Source: Quillaja saponaria
Taxonomy: Eukaryota; Streptophyta; Magnoliopsida; Fabales; Quillajaceae
Reading direction: 5' to 3'
Assembly: GCA_029379385.1 (NCBI GenBank)
Contig: CM055608.1
Location: 23,062,350 to 23,126,349 of the forward strand
Length of the DNA: 64,000 nt
Shown here: positions 1 to 13,054 of the stretch, piece after piece
Layout of the letters: every line of letters starts with the position of its first letter
Numbering within the stretch: the first letter of the stretch is position 1
Notes under the pieces: generated by a model
Told to the model about the DNA's origin: nothing
Databases searched by the model: none
What the model saw: the letters and a program-made list of their open reading frames with translations, nothing else
Translations under genes and position numbers: made by a program

Positions 1-299
1 TATAAACAGTTTGATTAAAATATTACTAGCTGAGTTATTAAAAAATCCTGGATCCTTCCTTCTTAGAACACGAATTAATCTCAGATTTAATGTTTCTCAT
101 GGAAATTTGAACTAATAAATGTCTATAATTATTAATTAATGTGCCATATGAATGAGTTGACACATTCAGTATCATGCCGATAAATAAAGATAGAAGCATC
201 CACTTAGATTTATAATATTTAACTGATCTTGCCTTTACATGATTTAATTAAGGTTAAGTTCGATAGTTGTGTTAACTCTAGGATCGTGATCATCAGCTG

Positions 300-1060
300 C
301 TATATGTCAAAGTTGTTGTATTGCAATTGCTCCAAAGGGAGTCCAATGTAGGTTCCGTTGTTGATGTTGATTTTCCAGTACTCTGTTGCAAGAGCTAGTT
401 GGAGTTGAACCATTTGTGCTAAAACAGAAGAAAGATAAATAATTGCAATATTAAAGTTGACCTCTCCTAAATAGAGAGAGAGAGAGTTAAAGTTGCGTCA
501 ATCATCAATTTTTATTTTTTTTGACATAAATAGTATTTACATTGAATTTTACATCAATCATAAATTTACAATAAGAGTCTCCAAATTCAGCAATCATCAA
601 ATTTCAAAAGAATCATACTAAAGTGTAAATACAACTTACAATAATAAAGAAAATAATCACATTTCTACGAATCCAAATCTGAAATCATAGGTTGCTATCT
701 CATTACAATCCAACTATAATTCACATGGTCAAAAGGAAAGAAAATTTTCCTATCAGATTTTTGAAATAATAAATAATAGATTACACAATTTAGCTACTCA
801 ATCAAGATCAGTAAGATTAGTATATATAAATATCATAATTTTATCCTATCAAGAAAAACAAAAGCAGAAAATCTAATGGGCAGCCATGTCTGAAAATATA
901 GCATTTAGGTCACTGCTGTAATAAAGATTTATGAAGACGGAAAAAGACAATAAGAAAAAAAAAAAAAACAAAAAACAAAACCAATTGGATTAACCTCTGA
1001 AAATCCCAATCAAGAGAATAAGTGAAGACAACCGGGCAACATCAAAGAAGGCGGCAATGT
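300..1060 (-). CDS. Possible last two exons of an unrecognised gene
   Basis: On the minus strand two short open segments can be joined in phase. Exon A (1060 to 995) follows a pyrimidine-rich AG and reads DIAAFFDVARLSSLILL.. before a GT donor at 994-993, ending in phase 1. Exon B (418 to 300) follows TTCTGTTTTAG and reads AQMVQLQLALATEYWK.. to a TAG at 302-300. Joined, they give about 60 residues, the first part hydrophobic like a membrane helix and the second mixed. I do not recognise the family. No convincing start or upstream exon is visible between 1061 and 1381, which should also hold the MFAP1 3' UTR. It may be a gene fragment, an alternative 3' end or chance. The matching splice phases are the main support. 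Confidence 0.25.
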
Positions 1061-1381
1061 CTCATAAAGAAGAATGAAGATTTTTTATTTATCTGGCAGA
1101 TAACTGATGGTTGAAGTAGATATCCTGAATAGATATAAAATTCATGGAATAGAACTGGAGCTAGCTTTGTAGATAGAATATATCTATAAATATAAATCAT
1201 AACATGTAACTTCAACATACATGAACTTTCTTCACGAATCAGAAAGCATGATCATACTACTAGAACAAAGCAAGCAGACGTGCATGAGCACAACGGCAGT
1301 AAAAGAAAGTAGCAAGTATCCTCCAACAATGCAAAGATAAAATTGTTGGGAAAATTTCTAGAAATGATTTACCCAACAAAT

Positions 1382-3956
1382 TCAACGAGATTCCCAAGTC
1401 TTCAATTTTTTGCTTCCTTTTGGTCTTTCAATAGGCGTATCCATTCCAGCCATTTTTGCATTGTACTTTGCCCGAAGAGGATCATTGTACGTCCATCTGC
1501 ACACAGTCCACAAGAGTCCATATATAACTTTACTATCCACACAACATAAATGAAAGTGAATTCTCCTAGTAATCAAAGAACACGCTCTTTTCACTCACAA
1601 ACATAAGGATAAACAAGAATTGTCAACGTCTGCAGATTATCTTCAGCATCCAACCAAATAAAACCAAGATATCTCTCTAAGAACAGTTATTTCAAATAAA
1701 CACAAATATTTGTCACTATAAATAACAAGTACAGAAAGTTTTCAGCAACAACTCATCCATTTCCGTACCATGAAATCCGAGTGCCTATTTCATGGAGGAT
1801 CAAATCCATATATATCTAAAATATGTATTTTGTTTTAAAAAGGTACATACATTCCTGACACATTTATCCTATTAAAAAGTCAATGAAATACTGATTTGAT
1901 GATTTCCAATTTCTTTAATGTTTCAGTTATAAGGCTTTCTTAAATTAGGTGCCTAAATTCACTTAAACTGTTTCCTTGTCGTGAATACATAAAATATTAT
2001 GTTAAACACCATTTGTCATTACCCCACTTCAAAACAATTATCTACTAAACAGGACCCAATAACTAGGAATCAGTAATTTTAGTCTGCAAATAGCATATAG
2101 CTAATTCTATATCTAAAGAAATGAATTAAAAGATGAATAGCCACAGACTAATATGACTGAGATTTGGCTAGGACACAACAGAGAGCAGCATATGACATGA
2201 GGCACATCTGATTGTGTAAATTGCAACACAACAACTTCACATTCATTAAAAAAATTATTCTTTTTTTATTTTTTATTTTTACAGTAGGATGCTAACAGTA
2301 GAGGCCAAACTGACAAGGTAATAATGATAATATAGCCTATAAGAGTTAAAAATATAAACCACATCTGATGTAGTTTAGTCAGTCATTTGATTTCTGAGTT
2401 CTGACATTTAACAGAATCTCATCTTTTGAAAAGATAAGGTTTACTTCATGTAACCACATGTACAAAATCTCATTTACTTAAAAATAAAAAGAAGAGGAAT
2501 TATTCATTAAGGTCCACATCTCTTTCACAGTGGTGAGGGAGGAGATCTCAACCAAACAAATCTAAAAAAAATATGCTGGCTACTACAAGAGTACTTCATA
2601 TAAGAAAATGGATCCAGAGATCAATTATAATTCAAAAATCAAGCTGATATTATCTAAAATTAATGTTAAAGACCAATCAGGAACTCAGGATTTGCATATA
2701 TAGCAGATTTACATCAAAAGATAACTAGGACTATAAAAAAGAAGAGGATAATATGATGGAAATGAACTTACGGGTTGTTCCAATCAGTAGTATCCTCATT
2801 GACAAGATGGGTCCATTTAGATCTTCCACTACGACCAAAGTGCTTGACTTGCATGACCTTGGGTAGTATTGTCTTGTCCATTTTGTCTTCCCCAGTTGGG
2901 GCAGAGAAATCACGCTGGAAAATGCTATCAGATCCAACGGTAGCAGAACGGTCAGTAGGATCTGATTGGAAGAAGGCACCCGGGTGGTAATATTTCTGCA
3001 AGAACCCCCACTTTCGTTTTGTTGGTGGAGCTGGTTTCGGGTTCTTCCTTTCCCACTCTCTCCTCTCTTCCTCTGTCATGTTTCTCACCTTTTCGATCGC
3101 ATCCCTCTCCTTCACCGTTGATTGTGCTTCCTCCTTTTCCCTCTTGACCCTAGCAATCTCTCTAACCTTCCAAACTTCATACTCTTCTGCCTCATTCATT
3201 TCATCATCAGTATCCACATCTGCAATGTTTGCCTCCTGTTCAAGATTTTTCTGAATTTCTTCATCTTTCCGAATCTCCTCCACCACAATCTGCTTTGTCT
3301 CTACCTTCCTTTCCTCCAATCTTCTTTTCTTTGCTTGTTCAAGGGCCTCCTCCTCTGCAATTAGACGCTCACGCTCAGCTATGGTTTCTCGCTCTGACTT
3401 AGGGACAAAGACTGGCTTCACCATTGCTATTCCTGTATGTTCTTCCTCTGAGTCAGTCTCATACTCAGATTCGTCTTCCTCTGATTCTTCTTCTTCCTCC
3501 TCTGATTCTTCCGGAAGAAGAGCTTCTTCTTGCTCCCTTTGAAGCAATTTATCCCTAAGCTTCTTTCTTCTTTCTTCCAAAGCATCTTCATCTTGTTCCT
3601 CCAATTCTAACCCTTCCTGCCTCCTGGCTTCCTCCTCAATTGTTGAAACAATCTCAGCTTGTCGAATGCGCCGATGATCAGCTCTCACTTCCTCACGATT
3701 ATCCCCCCGACTCTCAGCCAAACGACGAAGCCTAGGATCATCTTTCTTAACAATATCAGAATCTTCATGACTAGGGAATGCTTTCTCTAGAGAAGCTGCC
3801 TGGGCGAAGCCGAATATCTCCTTCTTCAATAGCATAATCAGCCCATTCAGGTACTTTACCAGGCCAATACCTTCTAACTTTTGTTTGACCAATTTTACCT
3901 CTAAGCTTATCCCTAATAGTAATTATAGTATCACTAACACCTGCTGTCACCGACAT
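1382..3956 (-). CDS. MFAP1: MFAP1 homologue (spliceosome-associated), two exons, one-base frameshift
   Basis: Homologue of microfibrillar-associated protein 1, a nuclear protein that despite its name associates with the spliceosome (U4/U6.U5 tri-snRNP/Prp38 partners). Exon 1 runs 3956-2772 from [10 protein letters not shown]. The donor is CC^GTAAGT at 2771-2770. Exon 2 runs 1496-1382 after TGTGTGCAG; it restores [17 protein letters not shown] and ends KTWESR-TGA. The protein is highly charged: an N-terminal [20 protein letters not shown] block, a Glu-rich acidic run near the middle, long Glu/Arg/Lys coiled coil, then the conserved C-terminal block with [16 protein letters not shown] and [16 protein letters not shown]. 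Removing one base gives 432 residues, the normal family length. The frame breaks near 3809: GDIR is followed by one extra C before [11 protein letters not shown]. Everything else is intact, so an assembly error or a recent mutation are both possible. Family identity is very secure; functionality is uncertain. Confidence 0.93.
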
Positions 3957-3962
3957 TGTTAC

Positions 3963-4195
3963 CTAGAAACAAAGAAGCTTCTTCTTGTCCTTGTTCTTAC
4001 TCCTACTTCATCAAAACTCACCTCACAACAATTCCAACTTTAACCCTTACATGCAGCTCTACATACGAAGGATACTAGAAATTACTAAACCTAGCGGTTT
4101 AAGAAACTGGAAGGCCATTGACCGTTCCTATCCGTGAAACGGTTGCGAACCCTAAAAATCAACATTGCAATTGTGAATCAAATGAAATTCCATAC
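3963..4195 (-). other. Intron in the 5' leader of the MFAP1 homologue
   Basis: Reading the minus strand, ATCAG^GTATGG at 4200-4191 is a good 5' splice site and TTTGTTTCTAG^GTAACAATG ending at 3963 a good 3' site placed six bases before the MFAP1 start codon. A 233-bp intron separating a non-coding first exon from the coding exon is a common arrangement for plant housekeeping genes. The transcription start is probably between about 4,230 and 4,420. Inferred from splice consensus only. Confidence 0.5.
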
Positions 4196-4429
4196 CTGAT
4201 TTGATCTGTCGGTGCCGGAAAAGAAATTCCGATGTCCGAGATATATGCTTATGGCTTCCGAACTCGCCGGAAAACTTAAAAGGGGAAATGAAATAAAGGT
4301 CAGGATGGGGACGATGAGTCAGGAGATTTGAGATTAATGCCCATGTAACTTGCTTAGGCCGTTGGGCTCTGCAGAAGTTGAAGAGGATCAGGGAACAGGG
4401 AACAGGGATTTTCAGCCCGAGTAAACTGG

Positions 4430-5800
4430 CCCAATTTATTTTTTATTATTTTATATAATATTTTTCAGAATACTAGTAAAGGAATTTTAGTAAAAAATTA
4501 AAGGCATCTGGCTGTAATTGGATTGAGGAAAATGGAGGGAGAGCAAACGAGAGATGAGAGAGTAATGTACATTTTTCCTTAGTTTGTGAGTTTTTTGTCA
4601 ATGGAGAAAGAGAAAATAGAGTAGTATATGATTATATAAATATATCTTTTCAAATCTCACAAATTAAAAGTAATTATAATTTTTATTATAGTATCAAATA
4701 TATCTTTATTTTTTTTATTACGTATTTGTGAATATTCAATTAAAATATTTTAGAAGTAAAATTCATAAAAATATAAATATTTTATCTACTCAACTCTTAA
4801 ATAAAAAATATATATCTTATTATTTTGTCTCTTATCTATTTTATTTTTAAAATAAAAAATAAATTGTTATTTTGCCCTTACTCTTTTTCTTTTCTTTTTT
4901 TTTTTCTTTTCTCTAACCTTCCTCTATTTACTCTTTCTTTTTTTCCTTCAAACTCCCAAATGGATATGATATTCGTAGCTGGTTAGTAGAGTGCCTGAAT
5001 ATCTCAATGATGCTACACGGGGACAAGGGGCAGGACAAAAAAGGTCACACTTTTCCAACTGGTATAATTGGGTTTAGGGAAATAGAAAGTACAATATTTT
5101 ATTTGTTTCTGCCAATCAACCTTTTATATTTTCTTCCAGCTCCAAATTTTCTACAAAGAATATATTACATTTTTAGTTCAAAAAAATTACTTTATTCCTC
5201 ATATTTCAAAATTAATACATATCATTTTATAATTTTTAAAACTAAGCAATTAAATCATCTCTCATCTTATATACATATATATTTTCCTTTTCCTTTTTGT
5301 TTGTATAATCCACATGTTGACTTTTTACTCATTACGAATTCTACATGACCAAAAACATTAGTCATGTAACTTATTAGTTACTTTCTATTAAGTTAAATAT
5401 ATAAAAAAGTGAAAGCAAGAACCACATTAAGTATATTGGGTGGTTTTGAAAATTATATAAATAATTTTTCTTTCAATTTTAAATTATAGGGATTAAAGTG
5501 AATTTTTCACCCAATTTAGACTAACAATATAATTTAGCCTACAAAATTTGAAATTTGTTTAAGTACCTATAATGGCCTAGTATTAATGTTCCAACCCTTC
5601 TCACTCTCAGCTCACAAATCTATTCTGCATCTACTCTCACTTCCTGTTCACTTTCTTGTCCCAACCATCATTTTGAAATTGGTCTACGATGAAGAAATTC
5701 TAAAAGTTTCATACACAAGGTTAGTATACAATTATAACATTTTAAATTGATTTTATATTATTACTTTTAAGCGTAAACAGTGATTATTCTTTCATTCTCC
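4430..5800. other. Gene-free AT-rich intergenic DNA
   Basis: Upstream flank of the MFAP1 homologue. It is AT-rich with pyrimidine tracts (for example 4881-4945). An open stretch at 5007-5348 has no recognisable domain, has AT-rich composition and lacks codon bias, so I see no gene here. Confidence 0.5.
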
Positions 5801-6101
5801 ATTTAGTTGAATAGCCAAAGAAATAATCAATGTTTTAGTTTATATAGATCAAAAGAACTAATTAGGCTTCTTCTTTTTTTCTTTTTTAGCTAATGCAAAA
5901 GAAATAATTAGTTTATTTCTCAACTATGTAATAACCAAAAAAAAAAAAAAAAGAATCTGTTTGATTTTTCTGTTTTGAAATTATCATTCAATTAATAATA
6001 AGTGCTTTAGTTTATGAAAAAGATCAGCAGAAATAATTAGGCTTTCTTTTTTTGCTAATGCAGAAGAAATAATTTGGTTATTTGTCAACTATTTAATAAT
6101 T
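5801..6101. repeat. Imperfect direct duplication, two copies of about 120-135 bp
   Basis: Copy 1 is at about 5801-5936 and copy 2 at about 5985-6101. Both contain, in order, TTTTAGTTTAT, a GA-rich piece, AATTAGGCTT, a T-run, GCTAATGCA(A/G)AAGAAATAAT, and a TCAACTA..TAATAA end. They differ by point changes and small indels, so the duplication is not recent. No coding potential is visible. Confidence 0.6.
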
Positions 6102-7319
6102 GAAGTTATCCACTTGAGTTGAGTTCATAATGACTCTATCCTTCAATGGTTTTTGTTGATTGCATGGCTTTACCTTCATTCTTTAGTTGTTTCATAGTGA
6201 CTCCATTCATTATACTATGTGCATAATGTAGAATCATAAATAGCAAATGAACAATTATATTTGTATTTCTGTGAGTCACACCGAACCAAGTGTAAAAAAT
6301 AATGTAGAATACAATGAAAACACTTTGTAAAATGCATGAGTCGAGTTTGTAATACTTTTTTCTTTAAACTATATTTGTACCCTACTTGCAATGAATTATA
6401 ACAAAATAACCACCCAAGATATAACAGCCTCTTCTATATCTAAACTTGTAATAAGATATACACACAAAATGTAACTTGAAAGAGAGAAAGCAGAGAAGAA
6501 GAAGATATGAAAAAATGTGAGTAAAAATGTTACTTTTTATAGCTTTTCCACTATTCAAAAAGAAATTATTAACAAGTTATAACTTATTGATTAAGTCAAA
6601 CTAGTCAAACAAGGCCCACCAAGTAAAAACCAATGATATTGGAAAAGTGTTGAGGCCCACAAAAGATCCGAAGTGCAAAGTGCGCGAATGCAAACTTTGT
6701 AGCAATGGCCCGACCCATAGGAGTAGGTGGTTCACCACACATTGGGCCCATATCACTTTGGTATTTGTTTAATTGATAATTAAATAACTTGAATGTATTT
6801 ATACATTCTAATCCCACTTTCCATTTTCAATGTGAGATTTCATTAAATACAACATTAGTTGAAGTCCCATTTTACTCTTCCTAATACTTTAAAAATTATT
6901 TTGAAAACTCCTAACAATTTTTTCCAATTTTCAAAGTGTTGAAATCACCTCGTAAGTGTCATTTTCTCTTTTCACCTTTGGTTGGTTGTATAAGGTGTCC
7001 TAAGACTTGAATTTTTGTTGTTAATTATAAAATGTCAGAATCCAAACTGTTTTAAGACTTGAACTTTGTAATCTGTTAGTAACATCATATATATTAATTA
7101 TCCATACAACTTTCCAATTATATTTTCTATTTCTCGTACATTAATGACCATGTGTTACATCTTAGTAATTCTTATATGTCTTTAAGACACGCTTACTGTT
7201 CTTGTGGAAATGGTCCACACTTCTCACATATACATATGTAAATCCATAAATGCCAAATACTACCATCTAAAACAGAAATGTGTCTTATCCTTCTTTAAGG
7301 TCATCCTAGCACAATCAAC
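6102..7319. other. Intergenic DNA without a recognisable gene
   Basis: AT-rich. The part at about 6,600-6,870 (with GGCCCACCAAG, TGGGCCCATATCAC and a GTGAGATTTCATTAAATACAACA phrase) resembles the border of a copia-type LTR seen in other plants, but no second copy or target duplication was found, so no element is called. Confidence 0.3.
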
Positions 7320-7324
7320 ACATG

Positions 7325-10300
7325 TGTCACACCCTCAAATAAATTCATGACTACTCGGAGGGATAGACAATCAAATCTTTGTAATCCTGAATCCACAATA
7401 ACCGAACACAAATGACTCTTAAATAAATTACAGTTAAGACTAGGAAAACTTTACTGAACTAAAATAAAGTCATGAACTTGTTATTAAACATAAATATTTA
7501 CTGAAAATTTGGTAGCGATTTCCCGAAAAGTGGAACATGCCCAACAGTTCATACACAAATAACCTAATACAATTCACTAGTAAACCATAATATCAAAGTA
7601 TTCATATGAGTTCTGTTCCTAACAACACATCAAATCATCATAGTAAATGTCATATACACAAAGATGCATAATACTTAAAGTGATTGCACATGTCGTTCTT
7701 TGAGCTTCAAGTGTATGATTCCGAAATATACATTGTCGTAACAGTATCAGCAAGTCATGAATCCTTATGCTACGAACATTGTTTTCCTAATACTAAAAAC
7801 AACAACAAAGAAAAGTGTGAGTCATAAGAACCTAATGAGCAAACAACGTATCCTGGGGGTACTAGCATCAATCAATGCATAATAGCAAGTATCATCAAAA
7901 AATTTCGTTTAACAATACTCATGTCTTAATTCAATAATACACGTACATACTTTTATCATTATAAATTCATAATTCACATGATTCACAGGATAGCCAATTC
8001 AATTGAAATATTCAGAATTCACGATTCACACAAAACAATCATAGAACTTAAAGCAAATAAAGAGCCAACTGAGTAACTTATCCCCGCACAACAATATCTC
8101 TCCCCTCCGGGCATTTCTGCGCCTGCATAACATAAATATATTCTTCGTACATAATCCATCCCACCGGGACTAAGCACTCAATCTTGTTTAAAACATTTAT
8201 CAGAATCAGAATATCTCATCATATTGAATTAGAATATCATAGGTGCACTTGGATCTCAATTTCAGAAATAAAAATCTTTTTGGAGAAAAATTTACTTTGT
8301 TAGTCCTAATCAATAACAAACAATTTCAAATAGCAAATATAATTCAAATTCTCATAAACAATTTCATATAATAATGTGGCAACCAAAGTGCACGTAATTC
8401 ACTCACAAAGTTCAAGAATAAGACTTGTCGTTCCGTATAAACTGTGAAGGCGTCGGAGTCTCCTAGACACGACCCGGAGCTGAAAATCATCAATTCAAAT
8501 ATTGTTTAGTTTATAAACTTCATTATCATAATTTCCTACTTAACAACTTAACAATAAATCTTAAACAATAAATCTTGATCAATTTAGCAATTCCATTTAT
8601 ATGTATTCGAAATTTTGAACTTTCAATTATCTAAGATTCTTTAAATTTAAGACATACTAATCTTAATTTACATGTTTGAGTCTTAAACTTTCAAATTCTA
8701 ATAATTATACATACACTAAGAAATCGTATACTGCTTATCAATTTATCTTTACTTATACTTCAATTATTAATTTAAAAATTACTTAGTCAATTTCCATGTT
8801 TTCTAATTAACCATTTAACCAACAAAACTTATATAACCTAACCTTCATACCATACCATATAAATTATATTATCTTAATTCATGTATATGCTCATATATAG
8901 ATACCTATTTTACAATGGAATCAAGAAAATTCTAATGCTCTTATACTAATGAAATTCCACTTATTTAATTCAACTTAACTTTAATTACCTAGAATTTATC
9001 AAGTATTTGAGTTTTATATAATTTCACCATGCATACCGTCAAAATTTTAAGTTTTCCTATACATATATATATAACACATTTGAATCATAACTTTTTTAAC
9101 TTACTTTGTCTAATTAAACTTAAAGGATTTACCATTAACTTACTTAAGAGTTTAACCATGCTTAAACTAATATAACCAACTTAATCAAATCAAAATTTTA
9201 AGGCAAGAAAATTCCGTAACTCCCTACAACCATACTCAGCTTCTCCTCAACCCACAATCCAAACTTGCTTGATTAACTAGCTTACCCTTGTCTATTTGAG
9301 CTAATTAGCAATTATTACCACCTTTCACTCAAGGTTTAAAAATTCATGTCGAAACTTGCAAAATGTTTCTGTTTCCGATACTATTCGAAAACGAAACTCA
9401 CTTATAGAAATGCAGCCACCATTTCCATAGGAAAAAGGATCGTTTCCATAAGAAATAATGTCGTTTCCATTGTTTCCACACCAAACAGGATTGTTTCCAC
9501 CGTTTCTATAGGAAACGGGTCGACACAAATTGGGCATTTTCAGGATCTGAAAATCTAAAGGTCTGGCTCTAGTTGTCTTTATATTTTACAATTTCAATTG
9601 TTATTATTATTATTTTTTAAATCTATATACTTTAGTTTAACTTAGTAATGGATAATATTAAAATTCAGGCCATATATATGTTAGTTCAAATTAAAATTTC
9701 ATTAAATATGAGTTGAGCAATACTATCAATTTTCACTTGCACAATTTTAATATTCTAGATATGCAACTTCTATCTACTCTATTGTTATAATTTGATATTT
9801 TTTTTCCAATTTGTATGTCTATGTTAAGAATTTTACTTTAATATGTATTTTATAGTATACTATGTACTAAATTAATCATGTTAGATACTTACAATTATTA
9901 TGATATGTGTTTTATTATATGTTACAATATATTTCCACAAGAATTAGTATTTTTATACCAGTTTCTCGAATCATTTTCGTTTTTAGACTTATCGAAACGA
10001 TACATCAAAATGAATTTTAGTTCCTTGTTTCCACTGCACTAAAGACAAGGCTCACGGTTGACAGGGAAAGAACCCTCACGGGTTGAAGTGAATCAGCAAC
10101 TGCCAGCCAAATCCCACACAGTAAGACCACTTTCTTCGTCTATGGCAGCTGTGGAGTTGCTATGGCCGAACAACATGACCACACCACCCGCACATCCCGG
10201 CTAGGTAAACCTAAAAGAAACAAGGCATAGATTGACATCCCTCACAACCACCATATACCACCACAATCTCAGCTTCAAATTCACCACAACAAACCAAAAA

Positions 10301-10959
10301 CCACCTAGACCTCAAGTTTAAGTTAAAGGTCAGTTCTCCTTCGCTCTAAACTCCCCTAAACCGTGTTGTAATACACCACAAGGCAGCCAAGATAACGCCT
10401 GATAGAGTAATTTACAAGAACCTATTTAACTAGTAAGTAGAAGACATGGACTAGACTAGTAAAGCAAGAATAAATAGGGAAGAATTTAGCTACCACTCAC
10501 AAGCTTAACCGGCCAAGCAAGGAATTGGAATTCAAGTTGGCCAACATAAAACAAGGGAGACATGTTTAAGGGAGCTAAGTTGGTTAGTGCAAGGAAAGAG
10601 AAGAGAAGCAAGAAAAATAAAATAAAATAATATTACAATTGATTACCTACTTTTTGAACATGTGGTGCAAAATAATTCAATTATATTATATTATATATAT
10701 ATATATATATAGATAGATATAATCATTGATTTCTAATTTATGATATATAGATGTACATACTAATTTCACTTGTACTAAAATTTTGATGGAATAAAATCCA
10801 ACTTCAAGTTAATCAATAAGGTGGTCAACTTTAATTTATCAATATATATATAAATATTCTCTTATTTTAATTAATTTTATGAAAATTAATTATTTACATA
10901 TTCACGGATAACCTATATACAACATCTTAAATTATATACCATACCATCAGGTTATAACA
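7325..10959 (-). mobile_element. Probable solo LTR of a Ty3/gypsy-type retrotransposon
   Basis: The block starts TGTCACACCCTC and ends GGTTATAACA. In minus orientation this reads TGTTATAACC...GAGGGTGTGACA, the usual TG...CA form of long plant gypsy LTRs. It is flanked by a direct 5-bp ACATG at 7320-7324 and 10960-10964. Inside are phrases common to such LTRs (CCCCTCCGGGCATTTCTGCGC at about 8102, CACGACCCGGAGCTG at about 8467). No internal gag/pol domain and no second LTR were seen, so recombination to a solo LTR is the simplest reading. The right boundary rests mainly on the target duplication, found by eye in an AT-rich area. It contains a TA microsatellite at about 10,688-10,712. Confidence 0.45.
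9350..9520. repeat. Cluster of GTTTCC/TTTCCATAGGAAA micro-repeats
   Basis: Within the probable solo LTR, GTTTCC or its complement recurs about every 15-25 bases, several times as the near-palindrome TTTCCATAGGAAA (around 9421 and 9507). The same kind of motif (GTTTCTCGAATC, TCGAAACGATAC) returns near 9,960-10,030. The open frames across it are by-products of the repeat and are not called genes. Confidence 0.4.
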
Positions 10960-10964
10960 ACATG

Positions 10965-13054
10965 CTAAATACTCTTTCATGGGTATATTTTTCACAATTC
11001 CTACTACAAAAAAGTTGTTTCCACAATACTGTTCATGTGTACGTAATCTAGAACTTGCTACATAGTGCATTTTCTTTCAATCCAAGAATCATAAGTCAAA
11101 TAAGATATAATTATATAACTAATACTAATACATTGGAGAACTGATTAAAGCAGCAAATTTCCACAAGTAAAACAATTTAATTGTCTGGCTACAGGAATGG
11201 TACTAATACCAGACTTTGCCCAATTAATTGCTCGTGTCAAATTTTATAGATGTCAACATAAGAGATAACAGAAATAATACCTTAACTTCAATCTTAAAAT
11301 CAATAAGTATGTTAATGGCTTTGATATCACGATTGATGATTTTAGGATGACATACCTATACAAATATAACCATATATAAATTGAAATTGAAACAAGTTAT
11401 TGGTTTAGCCAAGACAGATAGACATATAGCACATACAATCCTCATGAAGATATGCCAAGCCTTTTATAGAAATCTATGGGAGGTCTTCCTTTTCGTGCAT
11501 TTTAAATATAGGATCCGAAAGAATCAAATCATGATAACGGTGGGCTATTTGATTTTAATCCACAGTAATACCTTCACACTAATTATGTAACGGTAACTAA
11601 TATTTAAGAGGGAATTTGAGTGATAGCCATTGAAAATCAAATAAAAGAACCATGGAAAGAGTTGAAAAAATTAATAATATATATAATTGAGTTTGTGAAA
11701 AATTCTCACCTTATGCATAGGGGTCTCATGCATAAGGATCTCATGGTAGCAATTTAAAAACTTAGGTGTCAGAATTAAACTCTCCCATGTTTCAGTTAGT
11801 TATACAATATCTTATAAAAGATGTTCTATGGTGTATACATACATTTATTTTGGTACACGCCTTATAAATATATTTTAGTTTACTTGGCCCAAATTATAGA
11901 AGATAAAGAATGAAAAATATTTCCATAATTAAACGAAGTCTAGCCCTACTTATATAGTTATTAAATTAATCAGGTGAAGACACCAGCAAATATACTATAC
12001 ACAAGTCATGAGGTTAGGTCATCTAATTTTTTTTTTCCTCAATTTAATTTGTGGTTCATCTACCTACCAAACTTTCTATTTGTATGTTAATTTCTTCTAA
12101 TTATAGTTTGTCGTATTAATCAAAGAGGTCGACTATCATTTGAGAATTTCAACTTAGACGTCATTCTCAAAAGATATACTCACATTTTTTTTTATATTAT
12201 TTGAGGCATTTCACCAAAAATCAGTGAGCACTAGTCACAAGAAAATGGTGACATCTCAAATTTTTTTTTACACATCATTATAGTTTTTTTCCTTCTTAAT
12301 CTAGTTTTTTTTAATTTTATTTTTCAGCATTTATTTGCTTATTTTACTAATTAAATGTCTAAGATGAATCTTAAAAAATATAAACTAATATGACATTTAA
12401 TTTTCTTCTATATTTTCATTGACATTTATTCACACCAAGTATTTAATAAAATTGATAAGGATATATTTTATAACAAGTAAAAATTATAATATATATTATC
12501 TCCTCAAATTCTTTCAATTAAAAAGGATTAAAAAAGATTTTTTGAGGATTCATTTTCTTTCTCGTCCTTTTAAAACAAATAAAAATAAAATATCTCGCAA
12601 ATCAAAATAAATTGTAGTCCAGTTGGTACCCGTTTCGATTATAAGATTCTCGTGAGTTTTAAAATGAGAATATTATCAGAAGTTAGAGCTGATATTAATT
12701 AATAGCTTTTTAATATATTATACTTTCACTTAAAGATTACAAAGAGACACAAAAATGAAATATCATACAATTAAGCATATACTTGCATGTATCTGAATTA
12801 ATTAAACATGTTGTTTCCTCTATGTTGTCTTTAAATCATATCTTATAATTATTTATTAATTGCACATGACCTGTATCAGCCACCAACATATAATTACTCA
12901 ACCTAAGAGTCACATTCTTGCATAAAAAGAAACCCAACTCTACAAGTTAACAATAAATTAAAGAAATGGGTAAACATCTTGATGTATGTATATATATATA
13001 TGCATTTTGGATCCCAATTTCAGCTGCAGTTAAGTTGAGAAAGAAAAAAAAAAT
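10965..13054. other. Intergenic AT-rich DNA
   Basis: No reading frame with a recognisable domain, codon bias or splice structure was seen. The last about 150 bases before 13055 form the presumed promoter and leader of the small peptide gene, with a TATATATATATA tract at about 12,988-13,000. Confidence 0.4.

Noticed and set aside
5007..5348. 113-codon plus-strand open frame
   Set aside because: Phe/Tyr/Leu-rich composition typical of AT-rich non-coding DNA, with no domain, no splice support and no conserved motif.
9325..9558. Overlapping frames on both strands rich in GN/SI repeats
   Set aside because: They are produced by the GTTTCC micro-repeats inside the probable solo LTR.
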